A stretch of 64,000 nt of DNA from Clostridia bacterium. GTDB lineage: Bacteria > Bacillota > Clostridia > Christensenellales > Aristaeellaceae. The notes beneath the pieces are model-generated. The model searched no databases, was not told the DNA's origin, and was given only the letters and a program-made list of their open reading frames with translations. The stretch spans positions 186,001 to 250,000 of the forward strand of contig JAFWEJ010000008.1 of assembly GCA_017512985.1 (NCBI GenBank), written 5' to 3'. The position numbers were made by a program, and so were the translations under genes. Positions 18,137-26,097 of the stretch are shown here, piece after piece. Position 1 is the first letter of the stretch. Each line of letters begins with the position of its first letter.

Positions 18137-19210
18137 TCATTTAAGCGTAAAGGACATACGAACCGGATTGTGGTCGGAGCAGGTGAAGCCGAAATCAATC
18201 GTTTCAACGGCGTCTGCTGCCACATTGGCCGAAACGATGAACCCGTCGATCAGGTAGAACTGGAATCCTTCCGTGTCCGCGCCGGCCAGGGGCCTGTCCA
18301 GGGAACGGCAGGTCGGCGTCGTGTTGTCCATCAGCAGGGTAAAATCGCTGCCGAACGCTTCGGCGTTGATTTCGCCGGGCTGCCACATGCCGTCATATAC
18401 AGGGTAAGCGCTCTGGTCAATGTTGGTGAAACGCTGGTTGAAATCACCGCCCGCAATGACGTAATTGCCCTTTGCGTATTCCTCCTGCATGAAGGAAACG
18501 AGCTGGCGGGTCTGGGCTTCCTTGCCCTCGCCGCTGTCATAGGCTTCCAGGTGCAGGTTGATGAGCACCAGCTCTTTATCGGTTCCTTTTACCGGATAGC
18601 GGCTGACCAGCAGGCAGCGTTTCAGGTTCACGAGCCGGATGGGCCAGGAGAAAGGAACCGGCAGGGAGATCCGTTCCGCGGTGAGGGGCTGCGCGGCGCT
18701 GAGCGTGAAGAGCCCGCTTTCCACATGGCCGATCGGCGGGACGGGATAGGGAACATACAGGGCGTTGAAGTTATAAGCGAAAGCCTCGCCGGCTCCGTCG
18801 GGAGCGGCTTTGGCGAGCACGGTCCGCTCGTCGATCCCGTAACTGCGGGCGGAATTGACGTCCACCTCCTGAAGGATCATCAGGTCCGGCGCCAGGGCGG
18901 ACAGCTTGTCCCGGATTCCCGCAAGGTTGCTTTCGACGCGTTCCCGGTCCGCCGTATAGACGGAAGAACCGCCGTCCATAAAGAAATCCGCGTTATCGCC
19001 CAGCGCACCGTAACCGCAGTTCCAGCTGACGACGGTCAGCAGTTTACCGGCCTCCAGCACCGCTTCAGCATCCTGTCCGGCGATCAGGGTTTCTGTTGCG
19101 GCGGGCCGGTATTCAGCGGCCGTGAACACGCCCAGCGCCACGGCAACCAGCAGAACCAGCGCCAGCAGGATACAGCCGGTGATCTTCAGGATCTTTGCAA
19201 CGATCTTCAT
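18137..19210 (-). CDS. Membrane-anchored endonuclease/exonuclease/phosphatase-fold hydrolase
   Basis: A 357-residue protein with one N-terminal membrane helix (ITGCILLALVLLVAVALGVF) and an extracytoplasmic EEP domain. All superfamily signatures are present: VVSWNCGYG, ILQEVDVN, INLHLEAYDSG, GGDFNQ and the C-terminal SDHNPV. The substrate could be a phosphodiester, phospholipid head group or phosphoinositide; it cannot be told from sequence. Of two in-frame ATGs six bases apart, the second (19210) has the better spacing (eight bases) from GGGAGG. It follows mgtC by 17 bases and may belong to the GH67-antiporter-mgtC run. Confidence 0.85.
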   Translation of the reverse strand: MKIVAKILKITGCILLALVLLVAVALGVFTAAEYRPAATETLIAGQDAEAVLEAGKLLTVVSWNCGYGALGDNADFFMDGGSSVYTADRERVESNLAGIRDKLSALAPDLMILQEVDVNSARSYGIDERTVLAKAAPDGAGEAFAYNFNALYVPYPVPPIGHVESGLFTLSAAQPLTAERISLPVPFSWPIRLVNLKRCLLVSRYPVKGTDKELVLINLHLEAYDSGEGKEAQTRQLVSFMQEEYAKGNYVIAGGDFNQRFTNIDQSAYPVYDGMWQPGEINAEAFGSDFTLLMDNTTPTCRSLDRPLAGADTEGFQFYLIDGFIVSANVAADAVETIDFGFTCSDHNPVRMSFTLK

Positions 19211-19227
19211 AATCATTTCCTCCCGTT

Positions 19228-19977
19228 TTATGCTCTCATCTCTTCTATATAATGGACATAATCCAGGGATTTCAGCGCTTCAATGATCTCCGCATGGGTC
19301 TTGTACTTCTTCAGCATCTCGCTTGAAACAGTGATGGAGATCGTATAGACGGACAGGCCGCTGCCCACGTAAGCCGGATTCTGCTCAATCTCGTCAATCC
19401 TCAGCCCCAGCCGGCGGATGACCGTCACAAAATCCTGCAGGCACACGCTGCTGGTCAGTTCCAGGTGGATTTCAAAGTAATTGGACCGGTTGTTGAAGGC
19501 AACTTCCAGCGGCGGGAACCAGAACAGGATGCACAGCAGTGCCGCATAGGAGGCCAGGGCAACCGTATAGAAGCCCAGGCCGAGCGCGATGCCGATGACC
19601 ACGGACACCCACAGGCCGACCGCTGTGGTCAGGCCTTTGATCTGGTTCCGGGAAGAATAAAACATCGAATGAACCGCGATGATCGACGAACCGATGACCG
19701 CGCAGGCGGAGAGCAGGAAAATGCCTTTTTCCCCGGAGGCTGCGAAGATGCAGCAGTCCAGAATCGCCACAACAGTTCCGAACAGGAACGCCAGCATGAA
19801 CGTGCGCAGGCCGGCCGAATGGCGCTTGTTCGAGCGTTCCCACCCGATGACAGCTCCAAGGATCAGGGACGCCACGATCCGCAGCAGGACGGTGACCGGG
19901 GTTACAAACCCGGCTGATGCATGCAGCCAGGCAGCAATGGGATCCTTTGCGACAAAGACAGTCTGAACAGCATCCAT
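19228..19977 (-). CDS. MgtC/SapB family membrane protein
   Basis: A 249-residue protein. The conserved MgtC core spans residues 25-150: LLRIVASLILGAVIGWER, then SAGLRTFML and the AAVGLW-like TTAVGLWVSVVIGIALGLGFY, with four to five helices. A soluble C-terminal ACT-like domain follows (residues 165-249). The family acts in adaptation to low Mg2+ and in modulating ATP synthase or transport, not as a Mg2+ channel. The ATG at 19977 has GGAGGTG upstream; a longer frame upstream lacks similarity. It is 47 bases after the antiporter gene, so a shared ion-homeostasis unit is possible. Confidence 0.88.
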   Translation of the reverse strand: MDAVQTVFVAKDPIAAWLHASAGFVTPVTVLLRIVASLILGAVIGWERSNKRHSAGLRTFMLAFLFGTVVAILDCCIFAASGEKGIFLLSACAVIGSSIIAVHSMFYSSRNQIKGLTTAVGLWVSVVIGIALGLGFYTVALASYAALLCILFWFPPLEVAFNNRSNYFEIHLELTSSVCLQDFVTVIRRLGLRIDEIEQNPAYVGSGLSVYTISITVSSEMLKKYKTHAEIIEALKSLDYVHYIEEMRA

Positions 19978-20024
19978 GGAAAACACCTCCGGATATCGGT
20001 TGACATGAAAAGAAAAACGAAAAA

Positions 20025-21491
20025 TCAGAAAGGACCGCGGCGGAAGCCGGGACGGCGGGAACGCAGGTTTCCGGCCCGGGTCTGTTCGCGGTAATATTCC
20101 TCGGCAGCCTCGGTAAAGGCGCGCTCGTTTTCGCTTTCGGTATGTTCGGGCAATTCGTCCTGGATCTTGCGGATCCGTTCGATGAGCAGGTCCAGTTCGG
20201 ATTTCTTTTCCCCGGTTTCCGTGACTTCCGGCACGGGGGCCACTTCCTCCAGTTCGTTTGAATAGGAACCGGAAAGCCACAGGGAGAGCTTGGCCGAACC
20301 GGGCCCGATCAGTTCATAGAGCACGCTGGAGGAAAGGATCACCGTTTCGAGTGCGTGGCCCGTTTCGCCGCCGAGCGCCCGGGCGCCGAGGGCGGCCAGG
20401 CCGATGGCCACACCGGCCTGCGGGATCAGGGCCAGGCCCAGCCAGTTCCGGACCTTCGGTTCTTTTCGAGCAAGTCGGCAGCCGGTCCAGGCGCCGATGT
20501 ATTTTCCCAGGATACGCACAAGGAAATAAACCACGCCGATCACCAGAAGCGGAACGGCGCCGATGTTCCCGCCGCTGCCGACGAGGGAGCCGAGATCAAA
20601 GGAAACGCCGCTGCGGAAGAAGAAGAGCAGCAGGATCGGCGGGCTGAAGTAGTTCAGCTGGCGAAACATCCGTTCGTCTTCGGTCGTGTTGATATACACC
20701 ATGCCCATCGCCATGCAGCCCAGCAGCGGGGAGACGTCGACGACGGCGCAGATGCCGCAGTAGGAAAACAGGATCGCGATGGCGATGATCAGCCGGTTAT
20801 CCGTAGAACGTTTCGGCCCCACCATCGCCTTCAGCAGCAGGCCGAATCCGCAGCCGAGCGCCAGGAGCAGCAGGTTCTTTCCGACGGGAATCAGCACGGA
20901 GGAAAGCTCGAAACCGGAAGTGGAGGAAACTGCCGTGGCGAGTGAAATCGCCACGGAATAGAGGACAAGGCAAACCACATCGTCCAGCGCGACGACCTGG
21001 AGCAGCGTCTCAACAAAATCTCCTTTGGCGCCGGTCTGGCGGATTGTCATAATTGTCGAGGCCGGGGCGGTGGCGGTAGCCAGGGCGCCCAGCACGACGG
21101 AGAAGGCCAGACTGAGGCCGAGGATAAAATGACAGGTCAGGAAGACCAGGACCGCCGCGCCGCAGGCCTCCAGCAGGGTGATGGTGACGACTTTGCCGCC
21201 GTTTTTCTTCAGCGCGGACAGGCGGAAGAATTCACCGGTGCTGAAAGCGATGAAAGCCAGCGCGATATCCGGAAGGAAGGAGGTTCCTTCCACCACGGAC
21301 CGGGGGATCAGGTTCAGGACAAAGGGTCCGGCGAGGATGCCGCCGACGATATAGGCTGTCACATTCGGCAGGCGGAGCTTCTTGGTGATCCGCGTCATCA
21401 GGAAACCGGCGGCCAGCATCAGGGCGATGGAAATGATCGTAACCGGAACGGAGGAATCACTGTTGTTCATCCAGTTCATCCAGACGGGCAC
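20025..21491 (-). CDS. Cation:proton antiporter (CPA family, Na+/H+ exchanger domain)
   Basis: A 488-residue polytopic protein with about 12 helices in residues 15-395. Features of the exchanger fold include TAYIVGGILAGPFVL, FSTGEFFRLSALK and the unwound-helix region VALDDVVCLVLYS near residue 170, where the acidic DD pair should bind the ion. A hydrophilic tail of about 80 residues, rich in Glu then Arg, follows; there is no TrkA domain. GTG start at 21491 with AGGAGGTG upstream. Ion specificity (Na+ or K+) cannot be told. Located between GH67 and mgtC on the same strand. Confidence 0.88.
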   Translation of the reverse strand: MPVWMNWMNNSDSSVPVTIISIALMLAAGFLMTRITKKLRLPNVTAYIVGGILAGPFVLNLIPRSVVEGTSFLPDIALAFIAFSTGEFFRLSALKKNGGKVVTITLLEACGAAVLVFLTCHFILGLSLAFSVVLGALATATAPASTIMTIRQTGAKGDFVETLLQVVALDDVVCLVLYSVAISLATAVSSTSGFELSSVLIPVGKNLLLLALGCGFGLLLKAMVGPKRSTDNRLIIAIAILFSYCGICAVVDVSPLLGCMAMGMVYINTTEDERMFRQLNYFSPPILLLFFFRSGVSFDLGSLVGSGGNIGAVPLLVIGVVYFLVRILGKYIGAWTGCRLARKEPKVRNWLGLALIPQAGVAIGLAALGARALGGETGHALETVILSSSVLYELIGPGSAKLSLWLSGSYSNELEEVAPVPEVTETGEKKSELDLLIERIRKIQDELPEHTESENERAFTEAAEEYYREQTRAGNLRSRRPGFRRGPF

Positions 21492-21537
21492 GGAATCACC
21501 TCCTTCATCATTCGGCGCCGGGAATCAGGAAGAATGT

Positions 21538-23358
21538 TCAGTCGTAGATCTTCCGGCCTTTTTCATCAGGAATGCCGCTGAGGCGGAAGAAGAATGTGTT
21601 GATGATGTCGCACCATTCCCGCGCGTTGTACAGCTGCCGGTTCATCCGCTCACGGATCACGGACGCATCCGGTTCCGGGAAGGGAAGGCGGGACAGCGCC
21701 GCGGACAGCGCGCGCGTCTCTTCCAGCCCTTCAAAATGATCGTCATAGATCCGCTGGATCAGCGTCCGGCCATCCTTCATCCGGAAAGTATAGGGCAGGC
21801 GGTGATAGAAAAGCAGGTACAGGTCCGGGCAGGTATCCGGGTCCTCATATTTATGCCGGATTTCTTCCGGATACTGATCCAGGTAGCCGGTGCCGGCATG
21901 GGTCCGGTCGATGCCGACGGCCTCCCGGTTGGCTTTGTGGTAAGTTCCCCAGAGGTCGTATTCATAGCCGGAGGGATTCGGCCCGTAGTGGTCGTGGGGG
22001 TTGACCATCCAGCCGATTCCGAGCGGAGCGGTATATTTTTCATAAGTCCGGCGGGAAGAGAGCAGTAAAGAGACCAGGGACCTCTCTTCCGCGGAGCAGA
22101 AGCCGTAAGTCAGCCTTGTCCAGCGGGTTACCGCGGCCTCCGCGTCCGTTTCGGGATTCCAGGCCAGCAGGCCGTATGTATAAAGGTTTACGGCGGCCAG
22201 CGGGTGGCCGGTATAGTTTTCGTCGTTTCCGAGGTTGGAGACGGCGGCGACGGACATAATGCTGTCCGCGGGCAGTTCTTCAAAAAGTTCCTTCCACATC
22301 GGGATCATCGTATACAGGTCGATCTGGTGGCCTGTATACTCCTGGGCCAGCTGCAGTTCCATGGCCATATTGGTTTGCTTCATGCCGAGCAGCAGCGGGC
22401 TGAGCGGTTCGCGCACCTGGAAGTCGAAGGGTCCGTGCTTGACCTGCAGGATCACATTGTCAGCGAAGGCGCCGTCCAGGAACGCATAATGTTCCCACGC
22501 GGCCTTCGGACGGTCGGTGGCGGTATCGCGCCAGTCCTGCCGGCAGTTATAGACAAAGCAGCGCCAGACCACATACCCGCCGAAAGGCCGGAGCGCTTCC
22601 GCCAGCATGTTCGCGCCGTCCGCGTGGTTCCGGCCGTATGTGAAGGGACCGGGCCGGCCTTCGCTGTCAGCCTTGACCAGGAAACCGGCCAGATCCGGGA
22701 CAGCCGCGTAAACCCCGGCGGCAGTTTCCTTCCACCAGTTCCTCACATCCGGAGAAAGCGGGTCGGCGGTCGGAATTCCGTGGCGCATCGGCTGGGAAAA
22801 GTCGACGCTGACCATCAGGCGGATGCCGAAAGGACGGAAAAGATCCGCCAGCGCGGCAAGATCCGGAAGATAATCCTCCAGCAGGCGCTGGGCGGGATCA
22901 TGCACATTCACATTGTTGACGCACAGCACATTGAGCCCGGCCGAAGCAAGCAGCCTGCCGAGGGTTTTTATCCGTTCCGCGCTGTATGATACGCGCCCGT
23001 TTTCAAAAAAGAGGCTTCTGCCGGAATATCCTCTTTCGACGCTGCCGTCCATATTGTCCCAGCAGTTGATCATACGCAGCGCGTATTTCGGCGCGTCGGA
23101 AAGCGGAGACAGGATGCTTTCGCCGCAAAGCTGCGCTGTGATCAGCCGGTACGCGGCATAGAGCAGCCCCGTCTTTCCGCCGGCCAGGCGGAACAGGCCG
23201 TCTTCCTGCGGATCTATGCGGTACGCGTCGCCCATGGACGGGTCCTCCTGCAGCACGGCGCGGATTCCCGCGCTTTCAAGCTCGTAACGCGCAAGATCTG
23301 CGGGGGTTGCGGGGCCTGCCGGAACAGGAGACGCCAGTCGGTTCAGCCAAAGATTCAT
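21538..23358 (-). CDS. aguA: GH67 alpha-glucuronidase, intracellular
   Basis: A 606-residue enzyme that removes 4-O-methyl-glucuronic acid from the non-reducing end of short xylo-oligosaccharides. Predicted catalytic residues are acid E233 (KADSEGRPGP) and the base pair D312 (HGPFDFQVREP) and E340 (AQEYTGH). Their spacing (79 and 28) equals that of E285, D364 and E392 in the Geobacillus enzyme, so the N-terminal domain here is about 52 residues shorter. There is no signal peptide, so substrates must be imported. The ATG at 23358 follows AAAGGAGC. It heads a same-strand run with the antiporter, mgtC and EEP genes; a functional link with them is not evident. Confidence 0.95.
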   Translation of the reverse strand: MNLWLNRLASPVPAGPATPADLARYELESAGIRAVLQEDPSMGDAYRIDPQEDGLFRLAGGKTGLLYAAYRLITAQLCGESILSPLSDAPKYALRMINCWDNMDGSVERGYSGRSLFFENGRVSYSAERIKTLGRLLASAGLNVLCVNNVNVHDPAQRLLEDYLPDLAALADLFRPFGIRLMVSVDFSQPMRHGIPTADPLSPDVRNWWKETAAGVYAAVPDLAGFLVKADSEGRPGPFTYGRNHADGANMLAEALRPFGGYVVWRCFVYNCRQDWRDTATDRPKAAWEHYAFLDGAFADNVILQVKHGPFDFQVREPLSPLLLGMKQTNMAMELQLAQEYTGHQIDLYTMIPMWKELFEELPADSIMSVAAVSNLGNDENYTGHPLAAVNLYTYGLLAWNPETDAEAAVTRWTRLTYGFCSAEERSLVSLLLSSRRTYEKYTAPLGIGWMVNPHDHYGPNPSGYEYDLWGTYHKANREAVGIDRTHAGTGYLDQYPEEIRHKYEDPDTCPDLYLLFYHRLPYTFRMKDGRTLIQRIYDDHFEGLEETRALSAALSRLPFPEPDASVIRERMNRQLYNAREWCDIINTFFFRLSGIPDEKGRKIYD

Positions 23359-23469
23359 AAAAGGGCTCCTTTCGGAACAATACAATGCGGAAACATAATG
23401 GAAACAGGCCGCCACAGGGCGCGGAACCGTTCCCCGGCCGGCTTCCTTCCGCTTATTTCCTTAACCAAT

Positions 23470-23498
23470 ATAATATACTACCAAACCGGCTGTTTGAA
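23470..23498 (-). promoter_or_regulatory. Possible promoter of the GH67 gene
   Basis: TTCAAA (23493-23498) and TATTAT (23470-23475) on the minus strand, 17-base spacer, in an AT-rich island about 110 bases before the GH67 start. Both boxes are imperfect. Confidence 0.4.
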
Positions 23499-23527
23499 CA
23501 CCCTTTTATCCGGCAAAAAAGGAAGTA

Positions 23528-23556
23528 TTGCCCGATACGGACAAAATGTGTATACT
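23528..23556 (+). promoter_or_regulatory. Sigma-A-type promoter of the GGDEF-EAL gene
   Basis: TTGCCC (23528-23533), 17-base spacer, TATACT (23551-23556). The predicted transcript starts near 23563, which rules out longer upstream starts for the following gene. Confidence 0.55.
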
Positions 23557-23646
23557 ATAACTGAATATGAACCGGAAGATACCGGCAGTACAACCAAAGA
23601 AAAGGCACAGGACCGTTCTTTTCATCTTTCTTTTTCCGGAGACAGC

Positions 23647-25929
23647 ATGAGAAAAGCATTCGCATCGGTGATCATGATACTCACAGCCGTACTGTGCGTA
23701 TGCATTTTCTTTGCGCGCCGCTCCAGAAAGCCGATCGGCAGGAACGTCGCCGCGCTGATCGCCGCGCTGATCCCGCCCATGATCGGCAACCTGCTGATCA
23801 TTATGACGCAGGACCACCTTGTCGCGGATATCGGGTCTTATATGTATTTCATCGGAATGGACCTGATTATGTTTTTCATGGCGCGGTTCACCATCCGCTA
23901 CTGTAATATAGAAAGATACAAACCGCTTCTGTACGTCATTTATTTACTGCTTGCCGCAGACGCGATCCAGCTGCTGATCAATCCCGTCTTTAACCATGCG
24001 TTTGACCACGAGGCCATTGAATTTGACGGAGCCGTCCACTGGCGTCTGGTGCCCTACATGGGGCAGACGTTCCACCGGGTTGTGATCTACGCGGTGCTGG
24101 CGATCCTCCTGATCCGCTACACCGTGATGACGGTCCGCAGCCCGCGGGTTGACGCTGAACGCTATTTCGTAATCCTGCTGGCGATGATCGTTACCGCCCT
24201 CTGGCAGACATTCTATATTTTTTCCCGTACGCCGATCGACCGGTCCATGATCGGTTTGGGCGTGTTCGGACTGCTGATCTTCTATTTCGCACTCTATTAC
24301 CGCCCGGTGCGGCTGCTGAACCGGATGATGGCGGGCATTGTCGGGGAAATGCCGGAAGCACTCTTCTTCTTTGACACAAACGGGAAATGCATCTGGGCCA
24401 ACGAACCCGGCGTATCGATGACGGGTATCCTGCCCGGCGAGTTCCCGGCGGCAAAGGAAGCGCTGGAAAAACGTTTCGGCGACGTGGACATGGAGGACGA
24501 ATGGACGCGCCGGTTTGTGGAAGGCCGCGGCGAAAACGCACGCTATTTCCTTCTTCAGCGTAAGCCGGTGCAGGACCGGAGAACGCCTGTGGTGGGATCG
24601 TTCCTGCGCATCCGTGACGATACGGAAGAACAGCGCAAACACGCCAGGGAACGCTTCCTTGCCACGCATGACCCGCTGACCGGGCTGTATAACCGGGAAT
24701 TCCTGTATGAGCAGATCAGACATCTGCTCAGCAGTCAGCCGGACCGCCGCTGGCTGATCATTTTCCACAACATCAAGAATTTCAAGATCGTGAACGATGT
24801 TTTCGGCAACGAATTCGGGGATCATGTTCTCCGGCGCGTGGCCGCGTGGATTTCGGAGGATATGCCGGAGGATACGGTGTACGGCCGGCTTGCCGGAGAT
24901 ACGTTCGGCGTCTGCATGCCCGCGGATCAGTTTGACGAGGAACTGATCGAAAGGGCGCTGACCGGCGCCGTGATCCGTCAGGATTCATTTGAGTATGCCG
25001 TACAGATCCATCTGGGGATCTATGAGGTCGTGGATCCGGAGATGGATGTCTCCGTGATGTTTGACCGTGCCAGGCTGGCCCTGTCGACAATCCAGGACAA
25101 CTACCAGAAGCATGTCGCATGGTACGGCGAGGAGATGCGCACCGATGTGATCCGGCGCCAGCAGCTTTCGGGCCAGCTGACGGACGCGATTGCAAAGCAG
25201 CAGATCGTTCCTTTCCTCCAGCCGGTTACGGACCGGAACGGCACGGTCGTCGGCGCGGAAGCCCTGGTGCGCTGGATCCATCCGGAACGGGGGCTGCTTT
25301 CACCGGCGGTGTTTGTTCCCGTGTTTGAGGAGAACGGCATGATCGCCGAAATGGACCGGAGCATGTGGCGCAGCGCGTGCGAGATCCTGGCCCGATGGAA
25401 CCGGGATCATCCGGAACTGTTCCTCTCTGTCAACATTTCCCCGAAGGATTTTTATTTCGTGGACGTCTCGGCAGAGATCAGGAACCTTGTGAAGGAATTC
25501 GGCCTGGCACCGGAGAAGCTGCGGCTTGAGATTACGGAAACCGTCATGATGACAGACGAGGAGAAGCATCTTGCGGTGATCAACGAACTGCGGTCCGCCG
25601 GTTTCCTGGTGGAGATGGACGACTTCGGCAGCGGCTATTCCTCCATGAACATGCTCAAGGATATTCCGCTGGACGCGCTGAAGATCGACATGAAATTCCT
25701 CAGCCGCAGCTCGGAGGAAACAAAAACAAGACGGATCCTGCAGATGATTGTCGGCCTGGCTGAAGACCTCGGCCTGGTCAGCGTGATCGAGGGCGTGGAA
25801 ACAGAAGAACAGTACAGACTGCTGGCCGGGATGGGCTGCAGGCTGTTCCAGGGATACTATATCGCCAGGCCGATGGATGTCGATTCGTTTGAGGCATTCC
25901 TGGAGCAGAGGACCGGCCTGCATCAGTAA
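23647..25929 (+). CDS. Membrane-bound cyclic-di-GMP phosphodiesterase: 7TM-PAS-degenerate GGDEF-EAL
   Basis: A 760-residue protein. Residues 1-225 hold about seven helices resembling the HisKA_7TM sensor module. A PAS-like segment follows (MPEALFFFDTNGKCIWAN), then a GGDEF domain (DPLTGLYNREFLYEQ onward) and a C-terminal EAL domain. The cyclase motif reads AGDTF (residues 416-420) instead of GG[DE]EF, so cyclase activity is probably lost. The EAL domain looks complete: E538-A-L, SVNISPKDF, LEITETV, DDFGSGYSS, LKIDMKF, EGVETEEQ and QGYYIARP. It should therefore degrade c-di-GMP, with the GGDEF part perhaps binding GTP as regulator. The ATG at 23647 has GGAGA close upstream and lies after the predicted transcription start. 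Confidence 0.92.
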   Translation: MRKAFASVIMILTAVLCVCIFFARRSRKPIGRNVAALIAALIPPMIGNLLIIMTQDHLVADIGSYMYFIGMDLIMFFMARFTIRYCNIERYKPLLYVIYLLLAADAIQLLINPVFNHAFDHEAIEFDGAVHWRLVPYMGQTFHRVVIYAVLAILLIRYTVMTVRSPRVDAERYFVILLAMIVTALWQTFYIFSRTPIDRSMIGLGVFGLLIFYFALYYRPVRLLNRMMAGIVGEMPEALFFFDTNGKCIWANEPGVSMTGILPGEFPAAKEALEKRFGDVDMEDEWTRRFVEGRGENARYFLLQRKPVQDRRTPVVGSFLRIRDDTEEQRKHARERFLATHDPLTGLYNREFLYEQIRHLLSSQPDRRWLIIFHNIKNFKIVNDVFGNEFGDHVLRRVAAWISEDMPEDTVYGRLAGDTFGVCMPADQFDEELIERALTGAVIRQDSFEYAVQIHLGIYEVVDPEMDVSVMFDRARLALSTIQDNYQKHVAWYGEEMRTDVIRRQQLSGQLTDAIAKQQIVPFLQPVTDRNGTVVGAEALVRWIHPERGLLSPAVFVPVFEENGMIAEMDRSMWRSACEILARWNRDHPELFLSVNISPKDFYFVDVSAEIRNLVKEFGLAPEKLRLEITETVMMTDEEKHLAVINELRSAGFLVEMDDFGSGYSSMNMLKDIPLDALKIDMKFLSRSSEETKTRRILQMIVGLAEDLGLVSVIEGVETEEQYRLLAGMGCRLFQGYYIARPMDVDSFEAFLEQRTGLHQ

Positions 25930-25986
25930 ACAGGCCCGCGGTTCCGCAACACATTGTTTTTTCGCTGTTCAGGCCCGGCAGAGGAA

Positions 25987-26016
25987 TTGACAGGCCAAAA
26001 AAACCGGTTGTATACT
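25987..26016 (+). promoter_or_regulatory. Sigma-A promoter of the symporter gene
   Basis: Consensus TTGACA (25987-25992), 18-base spacer, TATACT (26011-26016). Transcription should begin near 26023, giving a leader of about 75 bases. Confidence 0.7.
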
Positions 26017-26035
26017 TTTCCGCAAGAGACAAGGG

Positions 26036-26067
26036 CGTCTTCGGGCATTCTGCTCGAAGGCGTTTTT
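26036..26067 (+). terminator. Terminator-like hairpin in the symporter leader (candidate attenuator)
   Basis: A 10-bp stem with two G-T wobbles (26036-26045 with 26053-26062) and a 7-base loop is followed directly by five T residues. It lies between the promoter at 25987-26016 and the start codon at 26098, so it would stop transcripts of the symporter unless overridden. It could also end read-through from the GGDEF-EAL gene. Confidence 0.55.
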
Positions 26068-26097
26068 CAGTTCATCATACGAGAGGCAGGGGAGTGT

